From: Oceaniglobus ichthyenteri | GTDB taxonomy: Bacteria > Pseudomonadota > Alphaproteobacteria > Rhodobacterales > Rhodobacteraceae | Assembly (NCBI RefSeq): GCF_003057885.1 | Contig: NZ_QAGK01000011.1 | Coordinates: 1 to 64,000 of the forward strand | DNA length: 64,000 bases | Reading direction: 5' to 3' | Shown here: positions 24,475 to 33,072 of the stretch, in pieces | Numbering within the stretch: the first letter of the stretch is position 1 | Layout of the letters: each line of letters opens with the position of its first letter | The notes under the pieces: generated by a model | What the model was told of the DNA's origin: nothing | What the model saw: only the letters and a program-made list of their open reading frames with translations | Database searches by the model: none | Made by a program: the position numbers and the translations under genes

Positions 24475-25437
24475 TCAGGCGGCCAACCCTTTTGATCCCA
24501 TATCCAGAAACTTGCGCCGCCGTTCGCCGATGATGGCATCGCGATTCATGCCATCCATTTCGCCCAGCATTTTTTCGATGGCGCTGCCGACATTCTGAAT
24601 TGTTGTTTGCGAATCGCGCTGGGCGCCGCCCATGGGTTCGGCGATGATCTGATCAATCACGCCCAGTTTTTTCAAATCCTGCGCGGTCAGGCGCAACGCC
24701 TCGGCAGCTTCGCGCATTTTTTCGGCGTTTTTCCACAGGATACTGGCGCAGCCTTCGGGGGAAATGACGGAGTAGATCGAATGTTCCAGCATCGCCAGGC
24801 GTGAGGCCGTGGCAAAGGCCACCGCGCCGCCTGATCCGCCCTCGCCAATGATAATCGAAATCAGCGGCACACCCAATTGCAGGCATTTTTGCGTGCTGCG
24901 CGCGATTGCTTCGCTTTGGCCGCGTTCTTCGGCGCCTTTGCCGGGGAACGCGCCGGGGGTATCCACCAATGTGACGACGGGCATGTTGAACCGGTCGGCC
25001 AGATCCATCAGGCGAATTGCCTTGCGGTATCCTTCGGGGCGGGCCATGCCGAAATTCCGTTCAATCCGGGTTTTGGTATCGAAACCCTTTTCATGACCAA
25101 TCACCATCACCGGCCGGTCATTCAGCCGCCCGATCCCGCCCATCACGGCATGATCATCGGCAAAATTGCGATCACCGGCCAAGGGGGTGTATTCGGTGAA
25201 CAGCTCTTGAATGTAATCCTTGCAATGGGGGCGGCTGGGGTGGCGCGCGACCTGACACTTGGCCCAGGGCGAGAGGTTTTTATACAGATCGGCCAGCATA
25301 TCGGCGGCCTTTTTATCCAGGGCGGCGGCCTCTTTTTCCACATCCATCTCTTCGTTGGCCCGGGCCATGGCGCGCAGCTCTTCGGCTTTGCCCTCAATGG
25401 CGGACAGCGGTTTTTCGAATTCGAGATAGGTGGTCAT
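24475..25437 (-). CDS. accA: Acetyl-CoA carboxylase carboxyltransferase subunit alpha
   Basis: AccA with AccD transfers CO2 from biotin to acetyl-CoA, the committed step of fatty-acid synthesis. The 320-residue protein opens with [18 protein letters not shown]. It has the crotonase-like core with [27 protein letters not shown] and [14 protein letters not shown], which form the CoA and biotin sites. ATG 25437 follows AGGAGAC, and upstream readings lack similarity. It is convergent with plsC and preceded by a 304-base gap. Confidence 0.98.
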   Translation of the reverse strand: MTTYLEFEKPLSAIEGKAEELRAMARANEEMDVEKEAAALDKKAADMLADLYKNLSPWAKCQVARHPSRPHCKDYIQELFTEYTPLAGDRNFADDHAVMGGIGRLNDRPVMVIGHEKGFDTKTRIERNFGMARPEGYRKAIRLMDLADRFNMPVVTLVDTPGAFPGKGAEERGQSEAIARSTQKCLQLGVPLISIIIGEGGSGGAVAFATASRLAMLEHSIYSVISPEGCASILWKNAEKMREAAEALRLTAQDLKKLGVIDQIIAEPMGGAQRDSQTTIQNVGSAIEKMLGEMDGMNRDAIIGERRRKFLDMGSKGLAA

Positions 25438-25741
25438 ATACATGTCTCCTGGGCCTGGGGCTGTGGTGTATATGACAATGGCGCGCGGGCAATGCAACTC
25501 GGCAAGATTTGCGAAATTGGCCTGTGCGAAACCGAGGAGCGAAAGGGCTGAGAAAAAAGCGATATAGCAGAGATGGGTAAAGCGGATGCTGTGGGTGTTT
25601 GAAAATATTCACGCCGGTAATCTATCTCGCGGTGCGTCTGGGCGGTCTGACCAAACGGAGCGCCTGCGGCGCGCACGATGATTGATTTGGCGCCCGGGGT
25701 GGGCCGGATGCCCCCCGGCATCGGTGTGCCGGGGGGAAAGG
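25438..25741. other. 304-base gap between accA and mcl1
   Basis: This gap holds the accA ribosome site (about 25445), presumably the accA promoter, a degenerate match to the terminator-associated repeat (GAAAATATTCACGCCGG at 25601-25617) and the mcl1 hairpin at its right end. I see no further gene. Confidence 0.6.
25711..25736 (-). terminator. Hairpin after mcl1
   Basis: CCCCCCGGCA (25711-25720) and TGCCGGGGGG (25727-25736) form a perfect 10-bp stem with a 6-base loop, immediately after the mcl1 stop. No U-run follows on the minus strand, so it may protect the mRNA end or work with rho. Confidence 0.6.
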
Positions 25742-26698
25742 TTAGCCAGAAATCATTTCCGACTGGCGCACAATCACTTCGGCTTGCCGGATCGATGCGA
25801 GATCGACAAGGCGGCCTTTGTAAACAGCGGCGCCTTGGCCATCTTTCCTGGCCTGTTCCATCGCCGCCAGGATATCGCGCGCCTCTTGCACCGCTTCGGC
25901 GCTGGGGGTGAAAATTTCATTGGCCAGCGCCACCTGTTTCGGGTGGATCGCCCATTTTCCCACCATCCCAAGGGTGGCCGAGCGCAACGCCTGTGCGCGA
26001 AACCCTTCGTCGTCGGAAAAATCACCAAACGGGCCATCGACGGGCAAGACCCCGTGTGTGCGACACGCGGCAACGATGGCGGTTTGCGCCCAATGCCACG
26101 GATCGGACCAGTATTTTTGCCCGTCGCGGTACATATAGTAATTTTCCTGGGTGCCACCGATCCCGGTGGTCTGCATACCCATGGAGGCGGCAAAATCCGC
26201 CGCGCCCAGGCTCATCGCCTGCAAACGGGGTGAGCTGGCGGCGATCTCTTCAACATGGGCAATGCCAGCGGCGGTTTCGATGATAACCTCAAATGCGATG
26301 GGTTTGGTTCGCCCCTTGGCCGCCTCAACCGCCGTGACCAAGGCATCGACGGCATAAACATCGGCGGCGCATCCCACCTTGGGGATCATGATTTGATCAA
26401 TCCGGTCGCCGGCCTGTTCCAGCACCTCAACCACATCACGATACCAATAGGGCGTGTCGAGCCCGTTGATCCGCACGCTCAGATGTTTGGTGCCCCAATC
26501 AATATCGTTGATTGCCTGAATGATGTTCTGGCGCGCCTGCGGCTTGTCATCGGGCGAAACACTGTCTTCAAGATCCAGGTTGATGACATCTGCCGCACTG
26601 GCCGCCATTTTTTCAAAGATCGCCGGGCGTGATCCGGGGCCGAACAATTGGCAGCGGTTCGGGCGGGCGGGGGCGCTGGGTTGAACACGAAAAGACAT
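25742..26698 (-). CDS. mcl1: L-malyl-CoA/beta-methylmalyl-CoA lyase
   Basis: Mcl1 cleaves methylmalyl-CoA to propionyl-CoA and glyoxylate and joins acetyl-CoA with glyoxylate, serving the ethylmalonyl-CoA pathway for acetate-level growth. This is a 318-residue CitE-fold enzyme, beginning MSFRVQPSAPARPNRCQLFG, which I recall as near-identical to the Rhodobacter sphaeroides Mcl1. Metal ligands E141 (FEVIIE) and D168 (GAADFA) and R76 (SVRING) are present. ATG 26698 follows GAGG; a longer reading upstream is not protein-like. Other ethylmalonyl-CoA genes are not in the window. Confidence 0.95.
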   Translation of the reverse strand: MSFRVQPSAPARPNRCQLFGPGSRPAIFEKMAASAADVINLDLEDSVSPDDKPQARQNIIQAINDIDWGTKHLSVRINGLDTPYWYRDVVEVLEQAGDRIDQIMIPKVGCAADVYAVDALVTAVEAAKGRTKPIAFEVIIETAAGIAHVEEIAASSPRLQAMSLGAADFAASMGMQTTGIGGTQENYYMYRDGQKYWSDPWHWAQTAIVAACRTHGVLPVDGPFGDFSDDEGFRAQALRSATLGMVGKWAIHPKQVALANEIFTPSAEAVQEARDILAAMEQARKDGQGAAVYKGRLVDLASIRQAEVIVRQSEMISG

Positions 26699-26913
26699 GG
26701 GTGCCTCGCAAGATTGTTTCTGAAATTCCACGTTATGGGTTATGATATTGCGCATGTCGATGCAACCCGCTGCGCTGCAGAAAGAAAGACATGGGGTGGT
26801 GCGGGTGCGCGCCCTGTAATGATCAGGCTTTGGTGGGTGGTTGTGCGGTGTTTTGACCTCAATGCGCATATTCCTTTCATAAATCCGGCGATCCCGCGAA
26901 GTATCCTGCGAAA

Positions 26914-26928
26914 TTTTGCATTTTTGCA
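26914..26928. promoter_or_regulatory. Tandem TTTTGCA repeats in the mcl1/dgcN intergenic region
   Basis: TTTTGCA (26914-26920) and TTTTTGCA (26921-26928) stand in tandem in the 299-base gap shared by mcl1 and dgcN. TTTGC-type repeats are reminiscent of RamB/ScfR-like regulator sites that control acetate-pathway genes in related bacteria, but this is a weak resemblance. The rest of 26699-26997 shows no gene. Confidence 0.3.
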
Positions 26929-26997
26929 CCAAATTCGGGATCACCTGTCGCGCTCAGCCCGTATAACGCCCTGAACATACCGATAAAGGACGCCCCG

Positions 26998-27999
26998 ATG
27001 ATCCAAACACCCTATCTTTTGTTTCTGGGCGATGCGCCCGATGCCTTGGCGGCGAAAGTGGCCCAGGGGATCAAGGATTGGAACCCCGATGTGGCCTTGG
27101 GCCAATTCCGATTGCCGGGGTGCGGTGCAGATATGGGGCTGCAGGATATGACCCTGGCCGAGGCAAAGGCGGCCGGGGTGAAAACCGTGGTGATCGGCGT
27201 GGCCAACCGGGGCGGGGTGATTTCCGATGCCTGGAAAAAGGTGTTGGTGGAAGCCATCGAAATGGGCTTCGATCTGGCCGCTGGTCTGCACAATCTGTTG
27301 CGCAACGAGAATGAGCTGATTTCCGCGGCGCGGATGCACGGGCCCACCCTGCACGATGTCCGCATACCCACGGTGGCCTATCCGATTGCGAACGGCAGAA
27401 AACGTACCGGCAAACGCTGTCTGGCGATCGGCACCGATTGTTCGGTGGGTAAAATGTATACCGGCATGGCGATGGATGCCGAAATGCAAAAGCGTGGTGT
27501 GAAATCGACGTTTCGCCCCACCGGGCAGACAGGCATTCTGATTACCGGTGGTGGTGTGCCATTGGATGCGGTGATTGCCGATTTCATGGCCGGGGCGGTT
27601 GAATACTTGACCCCTGACAATGATCCTGACCATTGGGATCATATCGAAGGGCAGGGCAGCCTGTTTCACGTGTCGTATTCCGGCGTGACCATGGCGTTGA
27701 TCCATGGCGGGCAACCCGATGCGATGGTGCTGTGCCACGAACCCACCCGCACCCATATGCGCGGTTTGCCGGATTATACCCTGCCGACGCTGGAACAGCT
27801 GCGCGATACCGCGCTGCCCCTGGCCCGTATCGCCAACCCCGACGCACAGATCGCCGGCGTGTCGCTTAACACCAAGGCGCTGCGCATAGACGAGGCGCGC
27901 CGCCTGATCGAAGAGACGGAAAAACGTATCGGCCTGCCCACGACCGATCCATTCCGGTTTGGCACCGCCAATCTGGTCGATGCGGTGTTGGCCCTATGA
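26998..27999 (+). CDS. dgcN: DUF1611 protein, D-glutamate N-acetyltransferase DgcN
   Basis: This 333-residue DUF1611 protein has a P-loop-like GTDCSVGKM (145-153) in its central domain, then TGQTGILITGGGVPLDAV. Proteins of this family paired with an enolase-superfamily epimerase have been described as DgcN, which N-acetylates D-glutamate. The paired gene follows here with a 4-base overlap (ATGA at 27996-27999), which supports the assignment. In older annotation the family is called 'EBNA-1 nuclear protein' or 'DUF1611' without function. It starts at ATG 26998; the gap to mcl1 holds its promoter. Confidence 0.82.
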   Translation: MIQTPYLLFLGDAPDALAAKVAQGIKDWNPDVALGQFRLPGCGADMGLQDMTLAEAKAAGVKTVVIGVANRGGVISDAWKKVLVEAIEMGFDLAAGLHNLLRNENELISAARMHGPTLHDVRIPTVAYPIANGRKRTGKRCLAIGTDCSVGKMYTGMAMDAEMQKRGVKSTFRPTGQTGILITGGGVPLDAVIADFMAGAVEYLTPDNDPDHWDHIEGQGSLFHVSYSGVTMALIHGGQPDAMVLCHEPTRTHMRGLPDYTLPTLEQLRDTALPLARIANPDAQIAGVSLNTKALRIDEARRLIEETEKRIGLPTTDPFRFGTANLVDAVLAL

Positions 28000-28964
28000 T
28001 ACAGCGCACCGTGACCCATGATACGTTTCGTCTGGCCGAAACCTTCACCATCTCACGCGGTTCCCGGACCGAGGCCAAAGTGCTGACCGTTCACCTGGAT
28101 GATGGCACCCACAAAGGCTGGGGCGAATCTGTGCCCTATGCCCGCTATGGCGAAACGCCAGAGTCGGTAACGGCGCAGATCAACGCGCTGCCCGCTGATA
28201 TTGACCGGCAAACGCTGCAACAGGTGATGAAGCCCGGCGCCGGGCGGTTTGCCATGGATGCCGCCCTGTGGGACATTGAGGCCAAGCGCAGTGGCAAGCG
28301 GGTTTGGCAATTGGCCGGGCTGGCGCGGCCGGGGCCCGAGATCACGGCCTTTACCCTGTCGCTTGATACGCCCGAAAACATGCGCGCAGCGGCGGCAAAA
28401 CACGCCCACCGCCCGTTGCTCAAGATCAAGCTGGGCACGCCCGACGATATGGCGCGCCTTGAAGCGGTGCGCGCCGGTGCGCCAAACGCCGCCATTATCG
28501 TTGATGCCAATGAAGGCTGGAGCGCCGAAGTATACACGGATCTGGCCCCCCATCTGGTGCGCATGGGGGTGAAGCTGGTTGAACAACCATTGCCCGCGGG
28601 GCAGGATGACATGCTGGCCGAAATCGCCCGTCCTCTGCCGGTTTGCGCCGATGAGTCGTGCCATGATCGCGCATCTTTGCCCGATCTGGTCGGCAAATAC
28701 GACATGATCAACATCAAGCTGGACAAGACCGGTGGGTTGACCGAAGGATTGTTGTTGCGCGACGCGGCCCGTGCCCAAGGGTTCGGGATCATGGTGGGCT
28801 GCATGGTTGGTACGTCATTGGCGATGGCGCCGGCGGTTCTGTTGGCGCAGGGGGCGGCGTTTACCGATCTGGACGGGCCTTTGTTGCTGGCCGAAGACCG
28901 CCAAACGCCGTTGCAGTTTGACGAACGCGGCGTGCATCCCTCTGATCCGGCGCTTTGGGGGTAA
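27996..28964 (+). CDS. dgcA: Enolase-superfamily N-acetyl-D-glutamate racemase DgcA
   Basis: This is a 322-residue member of the dipeptide epimerase/muconate-cycloisomerase group. The catalytic elements are visible: K143 and K145 in LLKIKLG, metal ligands D170 (VDANEGW), E196 (VEQPLP) and D219 (ADESC), and the second base K241 in INIKLDKTGG. The DgcA branch inverts N-acetyl-D-glutamate to N-acetyl-L-glutamate. The classical alternative, L-Ala-D/L-Glu epimerase (YcjG) of murein recycling, has the same residues and cannot be ruled out from sequence alone. The coupled DUF1611 gene favours DgcA. Confidence 0.82.
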   Translation: MIQRTVTHDTFRLAETFTISRGSRTEAKVLTVHLDDGTHKGWGESVPYARYGETPESVTAQINALPADIDRQTLQQVMKPGAGRFAMDAALWDIEAKRSGKRVWQLAGLARPGPEITAFTLSLDTPENMRAAAAKHAHRPLLKIKLGTPDDMARLEAVRAGAPNAAIIVDANEGWSAEVYTDLAPHLVRMGVKLVEQPLPAGQDDMLAEIARPLPVCADESCHDRASLPDLVGKYDMINIKLDKTGGLTEGLLLRDAARAQGFGIMVGCMVGTSLAMAPAVLLAQGAAFTDLDGPLLLAEDRQTPLQFDERGVHPSDPALWG

Positions 28965-29075
28965 CGGCGCGGGAAAATCGATTGGCCCACGCTGTTTGTC
29001 GCGGATGGGAATGGATTTATCCGTGATCGACTGGCATAGGAAGAAAAGACCCAATAACCCACAAGGACTTTGCCG

Positions 29076-29933
29076 ATGACCCGCACCGTTTATCTGAATG
29101 GCGCCTACCTGCCCGAAGACCAGGCCAAGGTTTCGATCTTTGACCGTGGCTTTTTGTTTGCCGATGGCGTGTACGAAGTCACCAGCGTTCTGGGCGGTAA
29201 GTTGCTCGATTTCGAAGGTCACGCCGTGCGGCTGCAGCGGTCTTTGTCCGAACTGGAGATCACCAATCCGATTTCCAAGGATGATCTGCTTGAAGTGCAC
29301 CGCGAATTGGTGCGCCTGAATGAAATCGACGATGGCCTGATCTATCTGCAAATCACCCGCGGCGCGGCTGATCGTGATTTTGCCTATCCCCCCGCCGATA
29401 CCCCCTGCACGATCGTGTTGTTCACGCAGGCCAAACCGGGCTTGGCGGAAAACCCGATGGCGCAGACGGGCCTGAAGGTGATCAGCATCGAAGATCAGCG
29501 GTGGGGCCGGCGCGATATCAAGACGGTGCAACTTCTGTATCCGTCGATGGGCAAGATGATGGCCAAGGCGGCCGGCGCCCACGATGCCTGGATGGTCGAA
29601 GACGGGTTCGTGACCGAAGGCACCAGCAACAATGCCTATATCGTAAAAAACGGCAAGATCATCACCCGCCATCTGGGCCATGAAATCCTGCACGGGATCA
29701 CCCGTGCTGCTGTGCTGCGATTCGCCCGCGAGGCGCAAATGGAAGTGGAAGAGCGCGCCTTTACCCTGGACGAGGCGAAAGACGCCGACGAAGCCTTCAT
29801 TACCTCGGCATCCATGTTTGTGATGCCGGTGGTAGAGTTGGATGGCGCCCCGATCGGAACCGGCAAGGTGGGCCAGGTGGCCAGTCGGTTGCGCGAAATA
29901 TATGTCGACGAAAGCCGCAAGGCCGCGATCTGA
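29076..29933 (+). CDS. D-amino-acid transaminase (fold IV PLP enzyme)
   Basis: This 285-residue class IV aminotransferase moves amino groups between D-amino acids and 2-oxo acids, typically D-alanine and 2-oxoglutarate giving D-glutamate. The PLP lysine is K149 (RRDIKTVQLL), with the fold-IV phosphate site in EGTSNNAY. The specificity loop reads TRGAADRDFAYP: an arginine is retained, but the histidine of the Bacillus D-AAT loop (R-x-H) is replaced by Phe. ATG 29076 follows AAGGA. The position after dgcNA suggests that the D-Glu it forms feeds DgcN. A branched-chain or ADC-lyase-like activity is a less likely reading. Confidence 0.85.
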   Translation: MTRTVYLNGAYLPEDQAKVSIFDRGFLFADGVYEVTSVLGGKLLDFEGHAVRLQRSLSELEITNPISKDDLLEVHRELVRLNEIDDGLIYLQITRGAADRDFAYPPADTPCTIVLFTQAKPGLAENPMAQTGLKVISIEDQRWGRRDIKTVQLLYPSMGKMMAKAAGAHDAWMVEDGFVTEGTSNNAYIVKNGKIITRHLGHEILHGITRAAVLRFAREAQMEVEERAFTLDEAKDADEAFITSASMFVMPVVELDGAPIGTGKVGQVASRLREIYVDESRKAAI

Positions 29934-29966
29934 TCGCGGCGGCGCGTCCGCTGAAACCGGACAGGC

Positions 29967-30005
29967 AAAAGCCCGGTCTGCGGTGTTCGCAGTCCGGGCT
30001 TTTTC
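29967..30005 (+). terminator. Terminator of the dgcN-dgcA-dat operon
   Basis: AGCCCGG-T-CTGCG pairs with CGCAG-T-CCGGGCT around a GTGTT loop (stem ends about 29970 and 30000) and is followed by TTTTTCTTGC. The A-run before and the T-run after make it usable in both directions. Confidence 0.85.
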
Positions 30006-30026
30006 TTGCTGAAAATATCCTCGCCG
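30001..30026 (+). repeat. Terminator-associated repeat, copy 1
   Basis: TTTTCTTGCTGAAAATATCC followed by TCGCCG is one of several related sequences in the window (others at 36994-37052 and 51159-51181). It forms the U-tract and tail of the dat terminator. Confidence 0.6.
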
Positions 30027-30049
30027 AAGGCATGGCGCGCAGCGCCAGT

Positions 30050-30340
30050 CTATCCGTGGGATTTGGCAAAAGCGTCTTTTTGCTCTTGCGTCGCCTCGGT
30101 CTGATGTTTTGATTTCCAGTCCTCAAAGGGCATTCCGTAAAACGCCTCGCGCGCCTGTGCCTTGTCCATGTCGATGCCGCGGTCATTGGCGGCCTCCTGA
30201 TACCAGCGGCTCAGACAATTGCGGCAGAATCCGGTCTGGTTCATCATGTCGATATTTTGCACGTCGGTCCGTTTTGCCAGATGATCGCGCAGTTTGCGAA
30301 ATGCGGCAGCTTCAAGTTCCAGTTCGGTTTGGGCGTCCAT
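30050..30340 (-). CDS. DUF1244 family protein
   Basis: This small soluble 96-residue protein is recognised as DUF1244 by the segment MNQTGFCRNCLSRWYQEAA, with two conserved cysteines that could bind metal, followed by GMPFEDWKSKHQ. A helical charged N-terminus precedes it. Function is unknown. ATG 30340 has AGGAG-like purines just upstream (reading AAAAGGAGAGTGTC). It is convergent with dat and divergent from pyk. The 204 bases between it and pyk hold no other gene. Confidence 0.88.
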   Translation of the reverse strand: MDAQTELELEAAAFRKLRDHLAKRTDVQNIDMMNQTGFCRNCLSRWYQEAANDRGIDMDKAQAREAFYGMPFEDWKSKHQTEATQEQKDAFAKSHG

Positions 30341-30468
30341 GACACTCTCCTTTTAGATTTGCCTCAGGGTGGGTTGGTGGGGCGTGTTCGTCAAGGTGTC
30401 TGATCTGCCTGAAAAGTGAACGGGATGCGGTCATTCAGGGTTCGATATGGCATTGATGAATGCGCCAG

Positions 30469-30497
30469 TTGTACCGCTAACATTTTTGCGCCATAAA
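30469..30497 (+). promoter_or_regulatory. Possible promoter of pyk
   Basis: TTGTAC (30469-30474) and CATAAA (30492-30497) are separated by 17 bases, 47 bases before the pyk start. Both boxes are partial matches. Confidence 0.35.
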
Positions 30498-30544
30498 ACC
30501 CGCGACCCATCTTCCCTGATGCCCCGAATGAAGGAAAAGGCACT

Positions 30545-31990
30545 ATGAGACGCCTTCGCAATGTAAAGATCGTCGCCACCCTGGGCCCTGCGTCCAATGA
30601 TTATGATACCATCCGCGCCCTGTTTGAGGCAGGCGCAGATGTGTTTCGGTTGAATATGAGCCATGGAGACCATGAAGAAATCAAGGTGCGCCATGGCATC
30701 ATTCGCAAGATCGAAAACGATCTCGGTCGTCCGATTGCCATTTTGGCCGATCTGCAAGGCCCGAAATTGCGGGTTGGTGTTTTTGCCAACGGCGAAGAAG
30801 ATCTGACCGTCGGTCAGAAGTTTCGTCTGGATCTGGACAAGGCCGAGGGCGATTCAACCCGCGTCTGTCTGCCCCACAAAGAGATTTTCGCAGCGTTGGA
30901 GCCGGGATCCAGCCTGTTGGTGAATGATGGTAAAATTCGCCTCAAGGTGATTGAATGTGGCAAGGATTTCGCCAATTGCGAAGTGATCGTGGGGGGGACG
31001 ATTTCCAACCGCAAGGGCGTGAACGTGCCCGATGTGGTTCTGCCCCTGGCCGCACTTTCGGAAAAAGACCGCAAGGATCTGGATTTTGTCTGTGATCTGG
31101 GGGTTGATTGGCTGGCCCTGTCGTTTGTTCAGCGCCCCGAAGATGTGGAAGAGGCGCGCGAACTGGCCTATGGCCGCGCCGCAATCCTCAGCAAGATTGA
31201 AAAGCCTTCGGCAGTGACGAATTTTGATGCGATCCTCAAGGTGTCAGATGGCATCATGGTGGCGCGCGGCGATCTGGGTGTGGAATTGCCTGTGCAAAAC
31301 GTTCCACCGATCCAGAAACGTCTGGTGCGCAAATGTCGTGCCGCCGCCAAGCCGGTGATCGTGGCGACACAGATGTTGGAATCGATGATCGAATCACCGG
31401 TGCCCACCCGCGCCGAAGTGTCCGATGTGGCCGCCGCGATCTATGAGGGGGCCGATGCCGTCATGCTGTCGGCTGAATCGGCTGCCGGATCGTTCCCTGT
31501 TGAGGCGGTCAAAACCATGGACGCGGTCGCCATCGAAGTGGAAAGTGATCCGACCTATCGCGAGGTCATGGAGGCCAGCCGCGACGGCAAAAAGGAAACC
31601 GTGGCCGATGCCATCGTTTCGGCCGCGCGCGAAATTGCCGAAACCACGAATATCAAGGCGATCTGTTGCTTCTCGCAATCGGGTAAAACCGCCAGTCTGG
31701 TCGCGCGCGAACGTCCGCGTGTTCCGATTTTGGCGATGACCCATGTGGTGGGCACGGCGCGGCGGCTGGTTCTGACGTGGGGGTTGCACTGTGTGATCGC
31801 CCGCCCGGTTGATCGGTTCAAGGGCGCGGTTATCGCTTCGACCCGGGCTGCCATGGCCGAAGGGTTTGCCAACAAGGAAGATCAGATCGTGATCACCGCC
31901 GGTGTCCCGTTCAATATTCCCGGCACCACCAATATCCTGCGGGTGGCACCCTGTGATGAGCGATTGATTTACAGTGGCGATCCTGAATAA
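30545..31990 (+). CDS. pyk: Pyruvate kinase
   Basis: Pyruvate kinase converts phosphoenolpyruvate and ADP to pyruvate and ATP at the end of glycolysis. The 481-residue protein has KIVATLGPAS at the N-terminus, the beta-barrel active site with the catalytic lysine in AILSKIEKP, and the metal site in MVARGDLGVELP. VATQMLESMI and PTRAEVSDVA follow, and then the C-terminal regulatory domain. ATG 30545 follows AAGGAAAAGG. It is followed after 30 bases by a small membrane protein gene on the same strand. Confidence 0.98.
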   Translation: MRRLRNVKIVATLGPASNDYDTIRALFEAGADVFRLNMSHGDHEEIKVRHGIIRKIENDLGRPIAILADLQGPKLRVGVFANGEEDLTVGQKFRLDLDKAEGDSTRVCLPHKEIFAALEPGSSLLVNDGKIRLKVIECGKDFANCEVIVGGTISNRKGVNVPDVVLPLAALSEKDRKDLDFVCDLGVDWLALSFVQRPEDVEEARELAYGRAAILSKIEKPSAVTNFDAILKVSDGIMVARGDLGVELPVQNVPPIQKRLVRKCRAAAKPVIVATQMLESMIESPVPTRAEVSDVAAAIYEGADAVMLSAESAAGSFPVEAVKTMDAVAIEVESDPTYREVMEASRDGKKETVADAIVSAAREIAETTNIKAICCFSQSGKTASLVARERPRVPILAMTHVVGTARRLVLTWGLHCVIARPVDRFKGAVIASTRAAMAEGFANKEDQIVITAGVPFNIPGTTNILRVAPCDERLIYSGDPE

Positions 31991-32020
31991 TCTGAAAGCA
32001 CGATAACAAAGGAGTCGCCG

Positions 32021-32245
32021 GTGAATCCCGATATTGCCCTTGTTCTGGGCGTGATATTTCTGGCGCTGGCGGTTCCTTCGCTGCTTTCGGCGTTTTCTGA
32101 ATCGCGCCCGCCCCGCGCGGCAATGATCATGATCGTTCTGGCGGGGGGCGCGATTTATTTTGCCATCACATCGCGCCCCGGCGGCTATGCCATTGCCGAT
32201 ATTCCCGAAGCTTTCGTGCGGGTGATCGGGATGATCCTGAACTAA
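32021..32245 (+). CDS. Small two-helix membrane protein
   Basis: This 74-residue protein starts at GTG 32021 after AAAGGAG. It has two hydrophobic helices (about 5-24 and 33-50) with a basic turn (ESRPPRAA) between and a soluble C-terminal tail ending [12 protein letters not shown] recognise no family by name, though small proteins of this kind follow pyk in related genomes. It is probably cotranscribed with pyk and ends 4 bases before the rpmI promoter region. Confidence 0.75.
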   Translation: MNPDIALVLGVIFLALAVPSLLSAFSESRPPRAAMIMIVLAGGAIYFAITSRPGGYAIADIPEAFVRVIGMILN

Positions 32246-32249
32246 CCCC

Positions 32250-32278
32250 TTGTCAGGATGGCGATCCCGATTTATACG
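32250..32278 (+). promoter_or_regulatory. Promoter of rpmI-rplT
   Basis: TTGTCA (32250-32255) and TATACG (32273-32278) are separated by exactly 17 bases and lie 76 bases before the rpmI start. Both boxes are close to consensus, and the remaining leader is about 70 bases. infC is not upstream here. Confidence 0.65.
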
Positions 32279-32354
32279 ATCCATTCTTTCGTGCGTCCGG
32301 CCCAAGAGGCATGCCGAGTCGCGCGCACACCCGACCCAAAGACAGGAGACGGAA

Positions 32355-32555
32355 ATGCCCAAGATGAAGACGAAATCGAGCGCCAAAAAGCGCTTCAAGG
32401 TGACAGCGACCGGCAAGGTCGTCGGCGGCTATGCCGGCAAGCGTCACGGGATGATCAAGCGCAGCACGAAATTTATCCGCAGCGCGCGCGGCACACGTGT
32501 TCTCAGCGTGCCGGATCAGAAGCTTGCCAAATCTTTCATGCCCTACGCCGGTTAA
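32355..32555 (+). CDS. rpmI: 50S ribosomal protein L35
   Basis: This is the 66-residue, strongly basic L35, beginning [20 protein letters not shown] and containing [13 protein letters not shown]. It is a structural protein of the large ribosomal subunit. ATG 32355 follows CAGGAGACGGAA. It is followed after 12 bases by rplT, the conserved L35-L20 pair. infC, often the first gene of this operon in other bacteria, is missing from this location, and a separate promoter precedes rpmI. Confidence 0.98.
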   Translation: MPKMKTKSSAKKRFKVTATGKVVGGYAGKRHGMIKRSTKFIRSARGTRVLSVPDQKLAKSFMPYAG

Positions 32556-32567
32556 GGAGACAGATCC

Positions 32568-32933
32568 ATGTCACGTACCAAAGGTGGAACCGTCGCCCAT
32601 TCGCGTCACAAAAAGGTTCTGAAAGCTGCCAAAGGTTATTATGGCCGTCGCAGCACTGCATTCAAAACGGCAACACAGGCCGTTGATAAAGCCAACCAAT
32701 ACGCCACGCGCGACCGTAAGAATCGCAAGCGGAATTTCCGCGCGCTGTGGATTCAGCGGATCAATGCCGCCGTACGCGGCCATGATGAGGCGCTGACATA
32801 CAGCCGCTTTATCAATGGTCTGTCCCTGGCCGGGATTGAGGTTGACCGCAAGGTTCTGGCCGATCTGGCCGTGAACGAGCCCGAAGCATTCGGCACGATC
32901 GTGGAAAAAGCCCAGGCCGCCTTGGCCGCCTAA
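32568..32933 (+). CDS. rplT: 50S ribosomal protein L20
   Basis: This 121-residue L20 protein binds 23S rRNA early in large-subunit assembly. It is recognised by the basic N-terminal half ([19 protein letters not shown], then [15 protein letters not shown]) and the globular C-terminal part with [19 protein letters not shown]. It directly follows rpmI and ends before a good intrinsic terminator. In other bacteria L20 represses its own operon by binding the leader; whether the short leader here does so is not evident. Confidence 0.98.
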   Translation: MSRTKGGTVAHSRHKKVLKAAKGYYGRRSTAFKTATQAVDKANQYATRDRKNRKRNFRALWIQRINAAVRGHDEALTYSRFINGLSLAGIEVDRKVLADLAVNEPEAFGTIVEKAQAALAA

Positions 32934-32957
32934 GCCGACCCCATCGCATGATGATGC

Positions 32958-32987
32958 AAAACGCGGGCCAATCGGTCCGCGTTTTTT
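32958..32987 (+). terminator. Terminator of rpmI-rplT
   Basis: AAAACGCGGGCC (32958-32969) pairs with GGTCCGCGTTTT around AATC, with one G-U pair. The run of T extends to 32987. Confidence 0.85.
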
Positions 32988-33072
32988 CGTTTTGGGGGGT
33001 GCAACCCCCCGATAACCTTGCAGCGCGCGCCGCCACGCGGTAGCACCCGCGCAGCATATGACGGAGCGGGCC

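Noticed and set aside
30529-30549. Six-codon minigene (ATG 30529) overlapping the pyk start
   Set aside because: It has no ribosome-binding site and its start lies inside the purine-rich pyk ribosome-site region; likely fortuitous.
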